A stretch of DNA of 64,000 nucleotides from Cellulomonas sp. Leaf395 (GCF_001424125.1 NZ_LMQI01000002.1:702177-766176); one strand, 5' to 3'; shown: positions 40,929 to 52,044, counted from the first letter of the stretch. Numbers and translations are program-made. The notes: a model not told the origin generated them from the sequence alone.

Positions 40929-41717
40929 TCAGACGAGCTGGTTGTCGACGAGGTACGCGGCGAGGCGGACCCCGGCGTCGCCCGTGTCCTGCACGAGCAC
41001 GCGGTTCTCGCGAGGCGGTCGGGCGGCGGCCTCGAGCACCTCGGTGCGGGCCCCGAGCAGCCCGACGCGCGAGGCGTCGACCTCCAGGTCCGCCAGCGTC
41101 AGGGTGGCGACGGGCTTCTTGCGAGCCGCCATGATGCCCTTGAAGTTGGGGTAGCGCGGCTCGTTCGCCTGGTCCGTCACGGACACCAGGGCCGGCAGCG
41201 TGGCCTCGAGCACCTCCGAGGCGTGGTCGAGGTTGCGACGCACCCGCACCGTGGACCCGTCGACCGTCAGCTCGGCGGCGAGCGGCAGCGCCGGCAGGTC
41301 CAGCAGCTCCGCCAGCGCGGTCGGCAGCAGCGACGTCAGACCGTCCAGTCCGGCCATGCCCAGGACGACCAGGTCGACGTGCTCCTGGGCGTCCAGGTGG
41401 CGGATCGCGGCGGCGAGCACCCGGGCCGTTCCGACGACGTCCGAGCCGGCGACCGCGTCGTCGACCACGTGGACCGCGTCCTCGGCACCCATCTGGAGGC
41501 CGCGGCGGACCGCGTCCACGGCGTCGTCGGGGCCCACGGTCAGGGCCACCACCGACCCCCCAGCAGCCTCCACGAGTGCCAGCGCCGCCTCGAGGGCGTT
41601 CTCGTCCAGCTCGTTCAGGGTGCCGTCCCCGCCGTCGCGAACCACGCGACCGTCGGGGCCCAGAGCCCGCTCGGACTGGATGTCAGGGACATGCTTCACG
41701 CAGACGACGATCCTCAC
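40929..41717 (-). CDS. etfB: Electron transfer flavoprotein beta subunit
   Basis: 262 residues; partner of EtfA that holds AMP. It starts RIVVCVKHVPDIQSERALGP and has the DENALEAALAL and VLGMAGLDG signatures, with the recognition loop ARKKPVATLTLADL. The GTG at 41715-41717 is chosen over longer frames because TAACGT (41725-41730) stands seven bases before it. Divergent from glgX. Confidence 0.96.
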   Translation of the reverse strand: MRIVVCVKHVPDIQSERALGPDGRVVRDGGDGTLNELDENALEAALALVEAAGGSVVALTVGPDDAVDAVRRGLQMGAEDAVHVVDDAVAGSDVVGTARVLAAAIRHLDAQEHVDLVVLGMAGLDGLTSLLPTALAELLDLPALPLAAELTVDGSTVRVRRNLDHASEVLEATLPALVSVTDQANEPRYPNFKGIMAARKKPVATLTLADLEVDASRVGLLGARTEVLEAAARPPRENRVLVQDTGDAGVRLAAYLVDNQLV

Positions 41718-41724
41718 CCGCGGA

Positions 41725-41730
41725 ACGTTA
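41725..41730 (-). promoter_or_regulatory. -10 element of etfBA (leaderless)
   Basis: TAACGT on the minus strand, seven bases before the etfB GTG. Confidence 0.55.
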
Positions 41731-41802
41731 CCTCCCGCCCCGGACCGCACGAGTACCTGGTCCAGGGGCGGAGACGACTGACACGTGTGGGCTTCGTTCC
41801 CC

Positions 41803-41808
41803 CACAAT
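41803..41808 (+). promoter_or_regulatory. -10 element of glgX (leaderless)
   Basis: CACAAT six bases before the glgX GTG. Confidence 0.5.
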
Positions 41809-41814
41809 GTCCCG

Positions 41815-44010
41815 GTGACCCCGCCTTCCCCCCACCGGCGCACGCCACGCCTCGGAGTGCACGTCACCGACGCGGGCGTGGACGTCGCCGTCTACGCCTC
41901 GCACGCCACGGGCGTCGAGCTCTGCCTGTTCGACGGGACGGACCAGCCCAGCGAGACCCGGATTCCCCTCGCGGCCGGCGGGCACGGGGTCTTCAGCGCC
42001 TCCGTCGCCGGTGTCAGGGCGGGCCAACGGTACGGGTTCCGCGCGCACGGACCGTGGGAGCCCGCGGCCGGTCACCGGTACAACCCCGCCAAGCTGCTGG
42101 TCGACCCCTACGCCCGCGGGCTCGACGGCGACGTCGCGCACACGCCCGAGACGTACGGCCACCTCGTCGGCCCCGACCTGGCGGGCGACCCGTACGGCCC
42201 CGCAGACCCTCGCGACTCCGCGGGTCACGTCCCGTACTCGGTCGTCGTGGACACCCGCGACCTGCCGGGGCCGGACCCGACCACCAACCGCCCGTGGACG
42301 CCGTGGTCCCGCACGGTCGTCTACGAGGCCCACGTCCGCGGCCTGACCGCCCTGAACGACCGGATGCCGAAGACGCTGCGCGGCACCTACGCGGGCCTGG
42401 CGCACCCCGCCGTGGTCGACCACCTGCTGGGGCTGGGCGTCACCGCGGTCGAGCTGCTCCCGGTGCACGCGTTCTCGTCAGAGCCGCACCTCGTCGAGAA
42501 GGGCCTCACCAACTACTGGGGCTACAGCACGCTCGGCTTCTTCGCCCCCCACGCGGCCTTCGCGACCGCCGCCGCGCGGGCGGCGGGCCCGGCAGCGGTT
42601 CTCGCCGAGCTGCGCGGCGCGGTCCACGCGCTGCACGAGGCCGGCCTCGAGGTGCTGCTCGACGTCGTCTACAACCACACCTGCGAAGGTGGGCTGCCCG
42701 GCCAGCACCTGTCCTGGCGCGGCCTCGACAACGCCACGTACTACGCGCACGACGGCGGTGCGCCCGCCGCGCTCGCGGACGTCACCGGCACGGGGAACAC
42801 GCTCGACTTCCGCCGGGCCGAGGTGGTCCGGATGACGCTCGACTCGCTGCGGTACTGGGCGGACGTCGTGGGTGTCGACGGGTTCCGCTTCGACCTGGCC
42901 GTGACGCTCGGCCGCGACCCGGGCGGATTCTCGCCCGACCACCCGGCGCTCGTCGCGATGGCGCTCGACCCGTCGCTGCACGGGCTCAAGCTCGTCGCGG
43001 AACCGTGGGACGTCGGCCCCGGCGGATGGCGCACCGGGCAGTTCCCTGTGCCGTTCGGCGAGTGGAACGACCGCTTCCGCAACGCGTCCCGCTCGTTCTG
43101 GCTCGCCGACCCCGGCCGCGCCGCGCACGGTCTGCCCGGCCACCGCGTCCGCGACCTTGCCACCCGGCTGGCGGGGTCCGTCGACCTCTTCGGGCACAGC
43201 GACCCGCCGCTGGTCCGGGGCCCGGGCGCGTCGGTCAACTACGTCACCGCGCACGACGGCTTCACGCTGGCCGACCTGGTCGCCTACGACCACAAGCACA
43301 ACGCGGCCAACGGCGAGCAGAACCGCGACGGGAGCGACGACAACCGGTCGTGGAACCACGGGATCGAGGGCCACGTCGGGCCGGACTCCCCCGCGGTCGA
43401 CATCGTGCCCCTGCGACGGCGCTCTATCCGCAACCTGTTCGCCACCCTGGTGCTCGCCGCGGGCACGCCGATGATCACGGCCGGCGACGAGATGGGCCGC
43501 ACCCAGCAGGGCAACAACAACGCGTACTGCCAGGACAACGAGATCTCCTGGGTCCGGTGGGACGTGACGTCGTGGCGCGCGGACCTGCTCGCGACCGCCC
43601 GCTGGCTCCTGCTGCTGCGTCGGGAGCACCCCGCGCTGCGCTCGGAGCGGTTCTACACCGGTCGCCCGTCCGTGCCGGGCAGACGGCCGGACCTCGCCTG
43701 GTTCGACGCGCTCGGCGTCGCGTTCGACCACGACCGGTGGCACGACCCGTCGATCCGCACGATCCAGATGGTGCGGACGGCGCCGCTGCCCGAGCAGGAC
43801 GCCGTGCTGCTGGTCATCAACGGGTCTCTCGACGCGGTGCACCTGATCCTCGCCGACGACCACGGCGGCCGGTGGCGCCTCGCGTGGGACTCGGTCTGGG
43901 AGAACCCGGCCGAGGAGCGGGCCGCCGCGATCGAGGGCAGCCTGCACGCCGAGCCGGGTGAGGCGACGGTCGTCGAGGCGCTGAGCATGCGGGTCTACGT
44001 GCTCGACTGA
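41815..44010 (+). CDS. glgX: Glycogen debranching enzyme
   Basis: 731-residue GH13 isoamylase-type enzyme that removes alpha-1,6 branches from glucan. An N-terminal CBM48-like domain (RYGFRAHGPWEPAAGHRYNP) precedes the catalytic barrel; the nucleophile is Asp in DGFRFDLAVTLG, the acid/base is Glu in KLVAEPWDVGPGG, and the third acid is Asp in YVTAHDGFTL. The NNNAYCQDNEISWVRWD segment is typical of GlgX. The GTG at 41815 is chosen because of the -10 six bases upstream. It opens the glucan gene group. Confidence 0.96.
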   Translation: MTPPSPHRRTPRLGVHVTDAGVDVAVYASHATGVELCLFDGTDQPSETRIPLAAGGHGVFSASVAGVRAGQRYGFRAHGPWEPAAGHRYNPAKLLVDPYARGLDGDVAHTPETYGHLVGPDLAGDPYGPADPRDSAGHVPYSVVVDTRDLPGPDPTTNRPWTPWSRTVVYEAHVRGLTALNDRMPKTLRGTYAGLAHPAVVDHLLGLGVTAVELLPVHAFSSEPHLVEKGLTNYWGYSTLGFFAPHAAFATAAARAAGPAAVLAELRGAVHALHEAGLEVLLDVVYNHTCEGGLPGQHLSWRGLDNATYYAHDGGAPAALADVTGTGNTLDFRRAEVVRMTLDSLRYWADVVGVDGFRFDLAVTLGRDPGGFSPDHPALVAMALDPSLHGLKLVAEPWDVGPGGWRTGQFPVPFGEWNDRFRNASRSFWLADPGRAAHGLPGHRVRDLATRLAGSVDLFGHSDPPLVRGPGASVNYVTAHDGFTLADLVAYDHKHNAANGEQNRDGSDDNRSWNHGIEGHVGPDSPAVDIVPLRRRSIRNLFATLVLAAGTPMITAGDEMGRTQQGNNNAYCQDNEISWVRWDVTSWRADLLATARWLLLLRREHPALRSERFYTGRPSVPGRRPDLAWFDALGVAFDHDRWHDPSIRTIQMVRTAPLPEQDAVLLVINGSLDAVHLILADDHGGRWRLAWDSVWENPAEERAAAIEGSLHAEPGEATVVEALSMRVYVLD

Positions 44011-44041
44011 CCTGGCCGCACGGATCGTAGAGTTGCGGACC

Positions 44042-45688
44042 ATGACGCACTCCGATGTCGTGGTCGTCGGCGCGGGCCTCGCCGGGCTCGTCGCCACCGC
44101 CGAGCTGGTCGCCGCCGGTCGCCGGGTCACCCTGCTCGACGCGGAGCCCGCGGCGAGCCTGGGCGGTCAGGCCTTCTGGTCGTTCGGCGGGCTGTTCCTC
44201 GTCGACTCCCCCGAGCAACGCCGCCTCGGGGTCAAGGACTCCGCGGAGCTGGCGCTCGCCGACTGGTTCGGGTCCGCCGACTTCGCGGACGACGGCTCCG
44301 ACCGCTGGGGGCGCGCGTGGGCGGAGGGTTTCGTCGAGTTCGCCGCCGGGGACCTGCGCTCGTGGCTGTACGCCCAGGGGGTGCGCTGGTTCCCGCTGGT
44401 GCAGTGGGCGGAGCGCGGCGGCTACCTGGCCGACGGCCACGGCAACTCCGTGCCCCGGTTCCACGTCACGTGGGGGACGGGGCCCGGCATCCTCGAACCG
44501 TTCGTCCGCGCCCTGCTCGACGCCCGGCGCGGGGGCCTGGTCGACGTGCGGTTCCGGCACCGCGTGACCGGCCTGGTGACCACCGACGGGCGCGTGACCG
44601 GCGTCCGGGGTGACGTCCTCGCGGCGGACCGGTCGGCACGAGCCGTGCCCAGCTCGCGCGAGGTGGTCGCACCGTTCGAGCTGTCCGCGAGCGCCGTCGT
44701 CATCGCGACCGGCGGGATCGGCGCCAACCACGACCTGGTCCGCTCGACGTGGCCGGCCTCCGCGGGCCTGCTCCCCGCCCGCATGCTCTCCGGCGTGCCC
44801 GACCACGTCGACGGGTCCGGCATCGTCGTCGCGAAGGAGTCGGGCGCCGCGGTGGTCCACGAGGACCGGATGTGGCACTACCCCGAGGGCATCACCAACC
44901 ACTCGCCGGTCTGGTCGCGGCACGGCATCCGGATCCTGGCCGGACCGAGCAGCCTGTGGCTGGACGCCGACGGGCACCGCCTGCCGCCCCCGCTCTTCCC
45001 CGGCTTCGACTCCCTCGGCTCGCTGCGGCACATCACCGAGCGTGGCGACGACCACTCGTGGTTCGTGCTCGACAAGACGATCCTCGGGTCGGAGTTCGCG
45101 CTGTCCGGCTCGGAGCAGAACCCGGACCTGACCGGCAAGGACATGTTGCTGCTGCTGGAGCGCGTGAAGCCCGGCGCGGTCGGGCCGGTCGAGGCGTTCG
45201 CGGAGAAGTCCGACGAGTTCCTCTGGGCCGACACGCCGGCGGAGCTGGCCGCCAAGATGAACGCGCTCTCCGGGTCGGAGCGGATCGACGCCGACGCCCT
45301 GGAGCGCACGATCGTGGCGCGCGACCGGCAGGTGGAGACCGGTCTGGGCAAGGACCCGCAGGTCGTCGCGACGGCGATGGCGCGGCGTTACGTCGTCGAC
45401 AAGCTCATCCGCGTGGCCAAGCCGCACCGGCTCCTCGACCCGGAGCACGGTCCCCTGCTCGCCGTCCGCCTCTCCGTGCTCACCCGCAAGACGCTCGGCG
45501 GCCTGCACACCGACCTCGAGGGCCGCGTGCTGCGACCCGACGGCGAGGTGCTGCCAGGCCTGTGGGCCGCCGGCGAGGCCTCCGGGTTCGGCGGCGGCGG
45601 CGTGCACGGCCACCGCGCGCTCGAGGGCACGTTCCTGGGCGGCTGCCTGTTCACGGGCCGGGTCGTGGGGCGCGCGCTGGGCGCGTGA
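44042..45688 (+). CDS. FAD-binding dehydrogenase (3-ketosteroid dehydrogenase/fumarate reductase flavoprotein-like)
   Basis: 548-residue flavoprotein. The FAD-binding start is VVVVGAGLAGLVATAELVAA; the C-terminal FAD contact is GEASGFGGGGVHGHRALEG. VIATGGIGANHD and the SVLTRKTLGGLHTDLEG segment place it in the FAD_binding_2 family, with the second part resembling 3-ketosteroid delta-1-dehydrogenases, but the substrate is unknown. No signal peptide. It sits between glgX and glgE, where a flavoprotein is unexpected. TAGAGT lies eight bases before the ATG, so it has its own promoter. Confidence 0.85.
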   Translation: MTHSDVVVVGAGLAGLVATAELVAAGRRVTLLDAEPAASLGGQAFWSFGGLFLVDSPEQRRLGVKDSAELALADWFGSADFADDGSDRWGRAWAEGFVEFAAGDLRSWLYAQGVRWFPLVQWAERGGYLADGHGNSVPRFHVTWGTGPGILEPFVRALLDARRGGLVDVRFRHRVTGLVTTDGRVTGVRGDVLAADRSARAVPSSREVVAPFELSASAVVIATGGIGANHDLVRSTWPASAGLLPARMLSGVPDHVDGSGIVVAKESGAAVVHEDRMWHYPEGITNHSPVWSRHGIRILAGPSSLWLDADGHRLPPPLFPGFDSLGSLRHITERGDDHSWFVLDKTILGSEFALSGSEQNPDLTGKDMLLLLERVKPGAVGPVEAFAEKSDEFLWADTPAELAAKMNALSGSERIDADALERTIVARDRQVETGLGKDPQVVATAMARRYVVDKLIRVAKPHRLLDPEHGPLLAVRLSVLTRKTLGGLHTDLEGRVLRPDGEVLPGLWAAGEASGFGGGGVHGHRALEGTFLGGCLFTGRVVGRALGA

Positions 45689-45745
45689 CGGGAGTGACAG
45701 CGTCGCGGACGGCGCTCCGGGATGCTCCCTGCCTGGACCTACGGA

Positions 45746-45751
45746 TAGGTT
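45746..45751 (+). promoter_or_regulatory. -10 element of glgE-treS-mak (leaderless)
   Basis: TAGGTT seven bases before the glgE GTG. Confidence 0.6.
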
Positions 45752-45758
45752 CGGGAGC

Positions 45759-47780
45759 GTGACGCTTCACCCCGTGCCCCTCGGCACCTCTGTCGGACGT
45801 ATCCCCGTCGTCGATGTCTCCCCCGTCGCTGAGGCGGGACGGTTCCCCGCCAAGGCCGTGGTCGGTGAGGCGGTTCCTGTCCAGGCGACCGTGTTCCGCG
45901 AAGGGCACGATGCGGTGGCCGCCACGGTCGTGCTGACGGACCCCACCGGCGTCGACCGGGCGAGTGACCGGATGGTCGACATCGCCCCCGGGCTGGACCG
46001 GTTCGAGGGCCGCGTGGTGCCGACCAGCACCGGCGACTGGACGTTCCGCGTCGAGGGCTGGTCGGACCCGTACGGCACCTGGGTGCACGACGCCACGATC
46101 AAGGTCGAGGCCGGGATCGACGTGGAGCTGATGCTCGCCGAGGGTGCCCTGCTGCTCGAGCGGGCGGCGGCGCGCACGGGTGCCGACGCGATGCCGCGCG
46201 ACGCGGCCCGGGTCCTGGTGGACGCGGTCATGGGCCTGCGCGACGTCCGCGACAGCCCGCACGCGCGACTGTCGGCCGGGCTCTCGGGGAAGGTGCACGC
46301 CGCCCTGTCGGCCCACCCGCTGCGCGACTGCGTGACCCGCTCACCGTCCTACCCGTTGACCGTCGACCGTCCGCTCGCGCTCGCGGGCTCCTGGTACGAG
46401 CTGTTCCCGCGCTCGCAGGGCGCGCAGTACGACCCGGCCGCCGGGAAGTGGAAGTCGGGGACGCTGCGGACCGCCGCCCTCGACCTGCCCCGGATCGCCG
46501 GCATGGGGTTCGACGTCGTCTACCTGACGCCTGTGCACCCGATCGGCGAGACCTACCGCAAGGGCCCCAACAACTCGCTCTTCGCGGGTCTCGGCGACCC
46601 GGGCTCCCCGTACGCCATCGGCTCCCCCGCGGGTGGGCACGACGCCATCGAGCCGACCCTGGGCACGTTCGAGGACTTCGACGACTTCGTCACGACCGCG
46701 CGGGACCTGGGGATGGAGGTGGCGCTCGACATCGCGCTGCAGTGCTCCCCCGACCATCCGTGGGTCACCGAGCACCCCGAGTGGTTCACCACGCGGGCCG
46801 ACGGCACGATCGCGTACGCGGAGAACCCTCCGAAGAAGTACCAGGACATCTACCCACTGAATTTCGACAACGACCCCGAGGGCATCTACACCGAGATCCG
46901 ACGGGTCCTGCAGGTGTGGATCGACCACGGGGTGACGTTGTTCCGCGTCGACAACCCCCACACCAAGCCGCTGAACTTCTGGGCGCGGATCCTGGAGTCG
47001 GTGCGCGCCGACCACCCCGAGGTCATCTTCCTGTCCGAGGCGTTCACGCGGCCGGCCATGATGGCGACGCTCGCCAAGATCGGGTTCCACCAGTCGTACA
47101 CGTACTTCACGTGGCGGAACACGAAGGACGAGATCACCGAGTACCTCGAGGAGGTCTCGGGTGAGCAGGGTGCGTGGATGCGGCCCAGCTTCTGGCCGAC
47201 GACGCACGACATCCTTCCCCCGTACCTGCAGGCCACGGGCGTGCGCGGCTTCGCGGTCAGGGCCGTGCTGGCCGCGCTCGGCGCACCGACGTGGGGCATC
47301 TACTCCGGCTACGAGCTGGTCGAGGACGTGCCGCGACCGGGTGTCGACGAGCAGATCGACAACGAGAAGTACGAGTTCAAGCCCCGCGACTGGTCGAAGG
47401 CCGACGCCATCGGCATGAACCTCCTGCTCGGTCGGCTCAACGAGCTGCGGCACGCGCACCCGGCCCTGCAGCAGCTGCGCAACCTGCGGGTGCTCCCGAC
47501 GTCGGACGACGCGCTGGTGGCCTTCGCCAAGCACCTCGACGCCGAGCACTCCCCGACGGGCCGGGCCGACACGATCGTCGTCGTCGTGAACCTCGACCCG
47601 TGGAACGCGCGCAGCGGCACCGTCACGCTGGACCTGCACGCGTTCGGGCTGGACCCGGGCCGTCCCGTCGTCGCGCACGACGTGCTGTCCAACGAGATGT
47701 ACGAGTGGGGCCCGTCGGTGTTCGTCCGGCTCGACCCGATGATCCGGGCGGCGCACGTCGTCAACCTGGTGGCGCCGTGA
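45759..47780 (+). CDS. glgE: Alpha-1,4-glucan:maltose-1-phosphate maltosyltransferase
   Basis: 673-residue GH13_3 enzyme that transfers maltose from maltose-1-phosphate to the end of a growing glucan. An N-terminal Ig-like domain with a helical bundle is followed by [10 protein letters not shown] and the barrel. The nucleophile is Asp in [15 protein letters not shown], the acid/base Glu in [10 protein letters not shown], and [15 protein letters not shown] [11 protein letters not shown] belongs to the GlgE C-terminal signature. The GTG has TAGGTT seven bases upstream. It overlaps treS by four bases. Confidence 0.97.
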   Translation: MTLHPVPLGTSVGRIPVVDVSPVAEAGRFPAKAVVGEAVPVQATVFREGHDAVAATVVLTDPTGVDRASDRMVDIAPGLDRFEGRVVPTSTGDWTFRVEGWSDPYGTWVHDATIKVEAGIDVELMLAEGALLLERAAARTGADAMPRDAARVLVDAVMGLRDVRDSPHARLSAGLSGKVHAALSAHPLRDCVTRSPSYPLTVDRPLALAGSWYELFPRSQGAQYDPAAGKWKSGTLRTAALDLPRIAGMGFDVVYLTPVHPIGETYRKGPNNSLFAGLGDPGSPYAIGSPAGGHDAIEPTLGTFEDFDDFVTTARDLGMEVALDIALQCSPDHPWVTEHPEWFTTRADGTIAYAENPPKKYQDIYPLNFDNDPEGIYTEIRRVLQVWIDHGVTLFRVDNPHTKPLNFWARILESVRADHPEVIFLSEAFTRPAMMATLAKIGFHQSYTYFTWRNTKDEITEYLEEVSGEQGAWMRPSFWPTTHDILPPYLQATGVRGFAVRAVLAALGAPTWGIYSGYELVEDVPRPGVDEQIDNEKYEFKPRDWSKADAIGMNLLLGRLNELRHAHPALQQLRNLRVLPTSDDALVAFAKHLDAEHSPTGRADTIVVVVNLDPWNARSGTVTLDLHAFGLDPGRPVVAHDVLSNEMYEWGPSVFVRLDPMIRAAHVVNLVAP

Positions 47781-49543
47781 CCGAGACACCCGGGACCGGG
47801 CGGCACGCGCGCGAGCCCGCACCGACGACCGCGCAGATCATGCTGCCCGGGCGCCGCCAGCCCACGATGCCGCACCCCGTCGAACCACCGGGAGAGGTGG
47901 CGGAGGACCGCGAGTGGTACCGGACCGCGGTCTTCTACGAGGTCATGCTCCGCACGTTCTCCGACTCCGCGGGAGCGGGCAGCGGCGACCTGCGCGGCCT
48001 CATCGACCGGCTCGACTACCTGCAGTGGCTCGGCATCGACTGCCTGTGGCTGCCGCCGTTCTACCCGAGCCCCCTGCGCGACGGTGGCTACGACGTCGCC
48101 GACTACACCGCGATCGCCGGCCAGTACGGCACCATGGCCGACTTCACCGAGCTCGTCGAGCAGGTGCACTCCCGCGGGATGCGCATCGTCGTCGACCTCG
48201 TGATGAACCACACCAGCGACCAGCACCCGTGGTTCCAGGCGTCCCGCTCCGACCCCGAGGGGCCCTACGGGGACTTCTACGTGTGGAGCGACGACAACAC
48301 GCGGTACCAGGACGCGCGCATCATCTTCGTCGACACCGAGACGTCCAACTGGACCTTCGACCCCGTGCGGCGGCAGTTCTTCTGGCACCGGTTCTTCGGG
48401 CACCAGCCGGACCTGAACTTCGAGAACCCGCGCGTGGTCGAGGCCATGATGGACGTCGGCCGGTTCTGGCTGGGCCTCGGCGTGGACGGCTTCCGGCTGG
48501 ACGCGGTGCCCTACCTGTTCGAGGCCGAGGGCACCAACTGCGAGAACCTCCCGGAGACGCACGCGTTCCTGCGCAAGGTCCGGGCGATGATCGACGAGGA
48601 GTTCCCGGGCCGGATCATGCTGGCCGAGGCGAACCAGTGGCCCGAGGACGTCGTGCACTACTTCGGCACCGAGCACGAGCCCGAGTGCCACATGTGCTTC
48701 CACTTCCCGGTGATGCCGCGGATCTACTACTCGATCCGGGACCAGAAGGCCACGAGCATCGTGGAGATCCTGGCCGACACCCCGCCCATCCCGGACAACG
48801 GCGCCCAGTGGAGCACGTTCCTGCGCAACCACGACGAGCTCACGCTCGAGATGGTCTCCACCGAGGAGCGCGCGTCGATGTACGGGTGGTACGCGCCCGA
48901 CTCCCGCATGCGCGCGAACGTCGGGATCCGCCGCCGGCTGGCCCCGCTGCTGGACAACTCCCGCAAGGAGATCGAGCTCGCGCACGCCCTGCTGCTGTCC
49001 CTGCCGGGCAGCCCGTGCCTGTACTACGGCGACGAGATCGGCATGGGTGACAACATCTGGCTGCCCGACCGCGACGCGGTCCGCACGCCGATGCAGTGGA
49101 CTCCGGACCGCAACGCCGGCTTCTCCACCGCCGACCCGGGCAAGCTCTACCTGCCGCTGGTCCAGTCGCTGGTGCACCACTTCAGCCACACCAACGTCGA
49201 GGCACAGCTGGCGCAGCCCACGTCCTTGCTGCACTGGGTCCGCGGCATGCTGACCGTGCGCCGGCAGCACCCCGCTCTGGGCGCCGGCACCTTCGAGGTG
49301 CTGCCCTGCGACAACGACTCGGTGCTGGCGTTCTGCCGGCACACGGCCGGCGAGACCATCCTCGTCGTCGCCAACCTGGCGTCCACGGCGCGCGCGGCGA
49401 CGCTGACGCTGCGGAACCGGGCGGGCTGGTCGGTGCACGACGTGTTCGGCGGCGCGCCGTTCCCGGCGGTCGGCGCCGACGGGACCGCGTCGTTCACCCT
49501 CGGCTCCCGCGACTTCTACTGGCTGGAGCTGACCGCCCCGTGA
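47777..49543 (+). CDS. treS: Trehalose synthase (maltose glucosylmutase)
   Basis: 588-residue GH13_16 enzyme that interconverts trehalose and maltose. After a 45-residue leader of no clear fold, [18 protein letters not shown] starts the barrel. Catalytic residues are Asp in [12 protein letters not shown], Glu in [11 protein letters not shown] and Asp in [12 protein letters not shown]. It is not fused to maltokinase: the kinase is a separate overlapping gene. The GTG overlaps the glgE stop (GTGA). Confidence 0.97.
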   Translation: MTETPGTGRHAREPAPTTAQIMLPGRRQPTMPHPVEPPGEVAEDREWYRTAVFYEVMLRTFSDSAGAGSGDLRGLIDRLDYLQWLGIDCLWLPPFYPSPLRDGGYDVADYTAIAGQYGTMADFTELVEQVHSRGMRIVVDLVMNHTSDQHPWFQASRSDPEGPYGDFYVWSDDNTRYQDARIIFVDTETSNWTFDPVRRQFFWHRFFGHQPDLNFENPRVVEAMMDVGRFWLGLGVDGFRLDAVPYLFEAEGTNCENLPETHAFLRKVRAMIDEEFPGRIMLAEANQWPEDVVHYFGTEHEPECHMCFHFPVMPRIYYSIRDQKATSIVEILADTPPIPDNGAQWSTFLRNHDELTLEMVSTEERASMYGWYAPDSRMRANVGIRRRLAPLLDNSRKEIELAHALLLSLPGSPCLYYGDEIGMGDNIWLPDRDAVRTPMQWTPDRNAGFSTADPGKLYLPLVQSLVHHFSHTNVEAQLAQPTSLLHWVRGMLTVRRQHPALGAGTFEVLPCDNDSVLAFCRHTAGETILVVANLASTARAATLTLRNRAGWSVHDVFGGAPFPAVGADGTASFTLGSRDFYWLELTAP

Positions 49544-50790
49544 GCCTGATCGCCCGCACCTCCCCCGACGACGCGCGGCTGCTCGACGTCCTGCGGGACT
49601 GGCTGCCGACACGCCGCTGGTTCCCCGCCAAGGGGCAGTCCGTCGAGCTGTCCGCCGTCGGGTCGTTCCCGCTGGCGCCCGACGTGACCGTGCTGCTCGT
49701 CCGGGCGCGCGCGGGGTCCATCGACGCCGTCCTGCAGGTGCCTCTCGTGCTGTCGGACGGGGTCCACGACGACGCGATCGGCGTGCTCGACGGACGGGCG
49801 GTCCTGGACGGGGCCGGCCGTCCGGAGTTCCTGCACGCGTGGCTCTCGGTCGCGGACGGACCCGGTGCCGACGTCGACGTGTCGTCGGCGCGCGTGGTCT
49901 CCGGCGAGCAGTCCAACACCTCCGTGATCCTGCCGGGCGCCCGACCGGGCATCCTCAAGGTGCTGCGCGCCGTCGCGCCGGGTGAGAACCCCGACGTCGA
50001 CGTCCCGCGCCACCTGGTCTCCGTGGGCTGGAAGTACGTCCCGGCACCGCTCGCATGGCTCCAGGGACAGTGGCCCGGCCCCGACGGTGGGCTCGTCACC
50101 GGTTATCTCGGCGTGCTCGCGTCGTTCGTCGACGCTGCCGAGGACGGGTTCGAGCTGGCGTGCGCGTACGCGGCCCGGGGCGAGTCCTTCGCCTCTCTCG
50201 CCGCCGACCTCGGCACGGTCACGGCAACGATGCACGACGCCCTCGTGACCGCCTACGGCGTGGAGGTCATCGACCAGGGGCCGCAGGAGGTCGCCCGCGC
50301 GGTCGCGGCCCGCTTCTCGTGGGCGCTGTCCGCCGTGCCCGCCCTGGCGCGCTTCTCCGACGGTGTCGCCGCGGTCGTGGAGGAGGTCCGCACCCTGGCG
50401 ACGGCACCGCCGCGGCAGCGTGTGCACGGCGACCTGCACCTCGGGCAGGTGCTCCGGTCGCACGACACGTGGTTCATCATGGACTTCGAGGGCGAGCCCC
50501 TTGCCCCCCTCGAGCAGCGCACGCGTCCCGACCTCGCCCTGCGCGACCTCGCCGGCCTGCTGCGCTCGGTGGACTACGCCGCCGCCGTCGGCGGGCTCAC
50601 GGGTACCGACGCAGCAGCCTGGACCGCTGACGCCCGCGCCGGGCTGCTGCGCGGGTACGGAGGAGGGGACCAGATCTTGCTGCGCGCCCTCGAGCTGGAC
50701 AAGACGCTCTACGAGGCCGTGTACGAGTCCCGCAACCGCCCGTCGTGGCTGCCGATCCCGATCGCCGGACTGGAGCGGCTGACGGGCTGA
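49540..50790 (+). CDS. mak: Maltokinase
   Basis: 416-residue kinase that makes maltose-1-phosphate for GlgE. The catalytic Asp is in [12 protein letters not shown] and the metal-binding Asp in [13 protein letters not shown]; the N-terminal cap [13 protein letters not shown] is diagnostic for this family. [20 protein letters not shown] ends the helical lobe. The start overlaps the treS stop (GTGA). The usual next gene, glgB, is absent here and lies 10.4 kb further on. Confidence 0.96.
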   Translation: MSLIARTSPDDARLLDVLRDWLPTRRWFPAKGQSVELSAVGSFPLAPDVTVLLVRARAGSIDAVLQVPLVLSDGVHDDAIGVLDGRAVLDGAGRPEFLHAWLSVADGPGADVDVSSARVVSGEQSNTSVILPGARPGILKVLRAVAPGENPDVDVPRHLVSVGWKYVPAPLAWLQGQWPGPDGGLVTGYLGVLASFVDAAEDGFELACAYAARGESFASLAADLGTVTATMHDALVTAYGVEVIDQGPQEVARAVAARFSWALSAVPALARFSDGVAAVVEEVRTLATAPPRQRVHGDLHLGQVLRSHDTWFIMDFEGEPLAPLEQRTRPDLALRDLAGLLRSVDYAAAVGGLTGTDAAAWTADARAGLLRGYGGGDQILLRALELDKTLYEAVYESRNRPSWLPIPIAGLERLTG

Positions 50791-50802
50791 CCGGACGGGC
50801 GC

Positions 50803-52044
50803 TCAGGCGCCGGCGGTGACCTCGAGAGGCAGCTCCAGCGGCATCCGCAGGCCCGCCTGGCGCGGCGCCAGCTCGCTCTGGAGCACCAGCGCCGCCGCAC
50901 CCACCGCGGCCGCCTCAGGGGCGTTCGAGGAGATGGTCACCCGCACGGGGTGGCTGCCCCGGGCGAAGAACGACTGGCCGAGCCGGCGCTCGATCTCGGG
51001 CAGGTACAGCGACCCCGCGAGCGCGAAGGCCGGCCCGGTGAGGATGACGAGCTCGAGGTCGAGCACGTTGGCCAGGGTCTGCGCCGCGACGCCGAGGTAC
51101 CGCGAGGACCGCTCGAGCAGCTGCAGCGGCAGGTCCTCACCCCGGCTGGCCGCGCGGGCGAGCGCGCCGAAGTTCTCCGCGACGTTGCGGCCGGGCAGGT
51201 CGAGGCCCGCGTCACGGGCGGCCGCGACGACCGCCGCCGGTCCCGCGAGCACCTCGACGCACCCGACGTTCCCGCACCAGCAGACGGGACCGTCGAGGTC
51301 GACGCAGATGTGCCCGACCTCGCCGGCGTTCGAGCTGGACCCGCGGTAGACGGTGCCGTCGACGATGATCCCGGCGCCGATGCCGGTGCCCATGTAGAGC
51401 GCGGCGAACGCCGAGCCGGTGGCGATCCCGCCGGACCAGTACTCGCCGATGGCGGCGGCGGTCGCGTCGTTGTCGAGCAGGACGGACAGCCCGACGGCGT
51501 CCTCGAGGGCGGCGCCGAGCGGGAACTCGGCCCAGCGCTGCATGACGGGCGGGGTGAGCGTCATCCCCGTCGACGCGGAGATCGGTCCCGGCGAGACGAC
51601 GCCCAGCCCGAGGATGCGCGCGGGGTCGACGCCGACCCGTGTGATGGTCGTGCGGACCTCCGCGGCGATGCGGGCGACGACGGTGGCAGGGTCGTCGGAC
51701 CCGGCTCCAGGCCGCCGCCAGCGGGCGACGATCGCGCCGCCGAGGTTGGCGATGACGTAGGTGATGCCGGCGTGGTCGAGGTGGACGCCGACCGCGTAGC
51801 GCGCGGACGGGTCGAGCTGCAGGAGCATGCGCGGCTTGCCGCCGGTCGACTCCGCGCGCCCGACCTCGAGCACGAGACCGTCGTCGATGAGCCGCCGCAC
51901 GACCGTGGAGATGGTCGCCGCGGTGAGTCCCGTCGCGCGCGTCAACTCGACGCGGCTGATCGTCCCGGCGGCCCGGATGAGATCCAGGATCGCCGATCGG
52001 CTGCTCGCGTGCGCGGCGCCGAGGCCCGGCTGGGAGCCGCTCAC
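50803..52044 (-). CDS. ROK family transcriptional regulator of the mannan cluster
   Basis: 413 residues. Winged helix-turn-helix at residues 15-60 (ILDLIRAAGTISRVELTRAT), then a ROK domain with the zinc motif CWCGNVGCVEV and the GEVGHI ahead of it. The phosphate-binding DxGxT of true kinases is replaced by HLDHAGI, so it senses sugar rather than phosphorylating it. GGAGGAGG lies about six bases before the GTG. It is divergent from the ABC importer; the shared promoter elements at 52125 and 57630 are its likely targets. Confidence 0.88.
   Translation of the reverse strand: MSGSQPGLGAAHASSRSAILDLIRAAGTISRVELTRATGLTAATISTVVRRLIDDGLVLEVGRAESTGGKPRMLLQLDPSARYAVGVHLDHAGITYVIANLGGAIVARWRRPGAGSDDPATVVARIAAEVRTTITRVGVDPARILGLGVVSPGPISASTGMTLTPPVMQRWAEFPLGAALEDAVGLSVLLDNDATAAAIGEYWSGGIATGSAFAALYMGTGIGAGIIVDGTVYRGSSSNAGEVGHICVDLDGPVCWCGNVGCVEVLAGPAAVVAAARDAGLDLPGRNVAENFGALARAASRGEDLPLQLLERSSRYLGVAAQTLANVLDLELVILTGPAFALAGSLYLPEIERRLGQSFFARGSHPVRVTISSNAPEAAAVGAAALVLQSELAPRQAGLRMPLELPLEVTAGA

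Noticed and set aside
39867..43961. A plus-strand open frame of about 1360 codons running through etfA, etfB and glgX
   Set aside because: It has no recognisable domain and overlaps three well-supported genes in other frames; long stop-free stretches are expected at this GC content.
47777..50790. TreS-maltokinase fusion, as known in some actinobacteria
   Set aside because: A clear stop at 49541-49543 and an overlapping GTG separate the two; both parts have the normal single-gene length.
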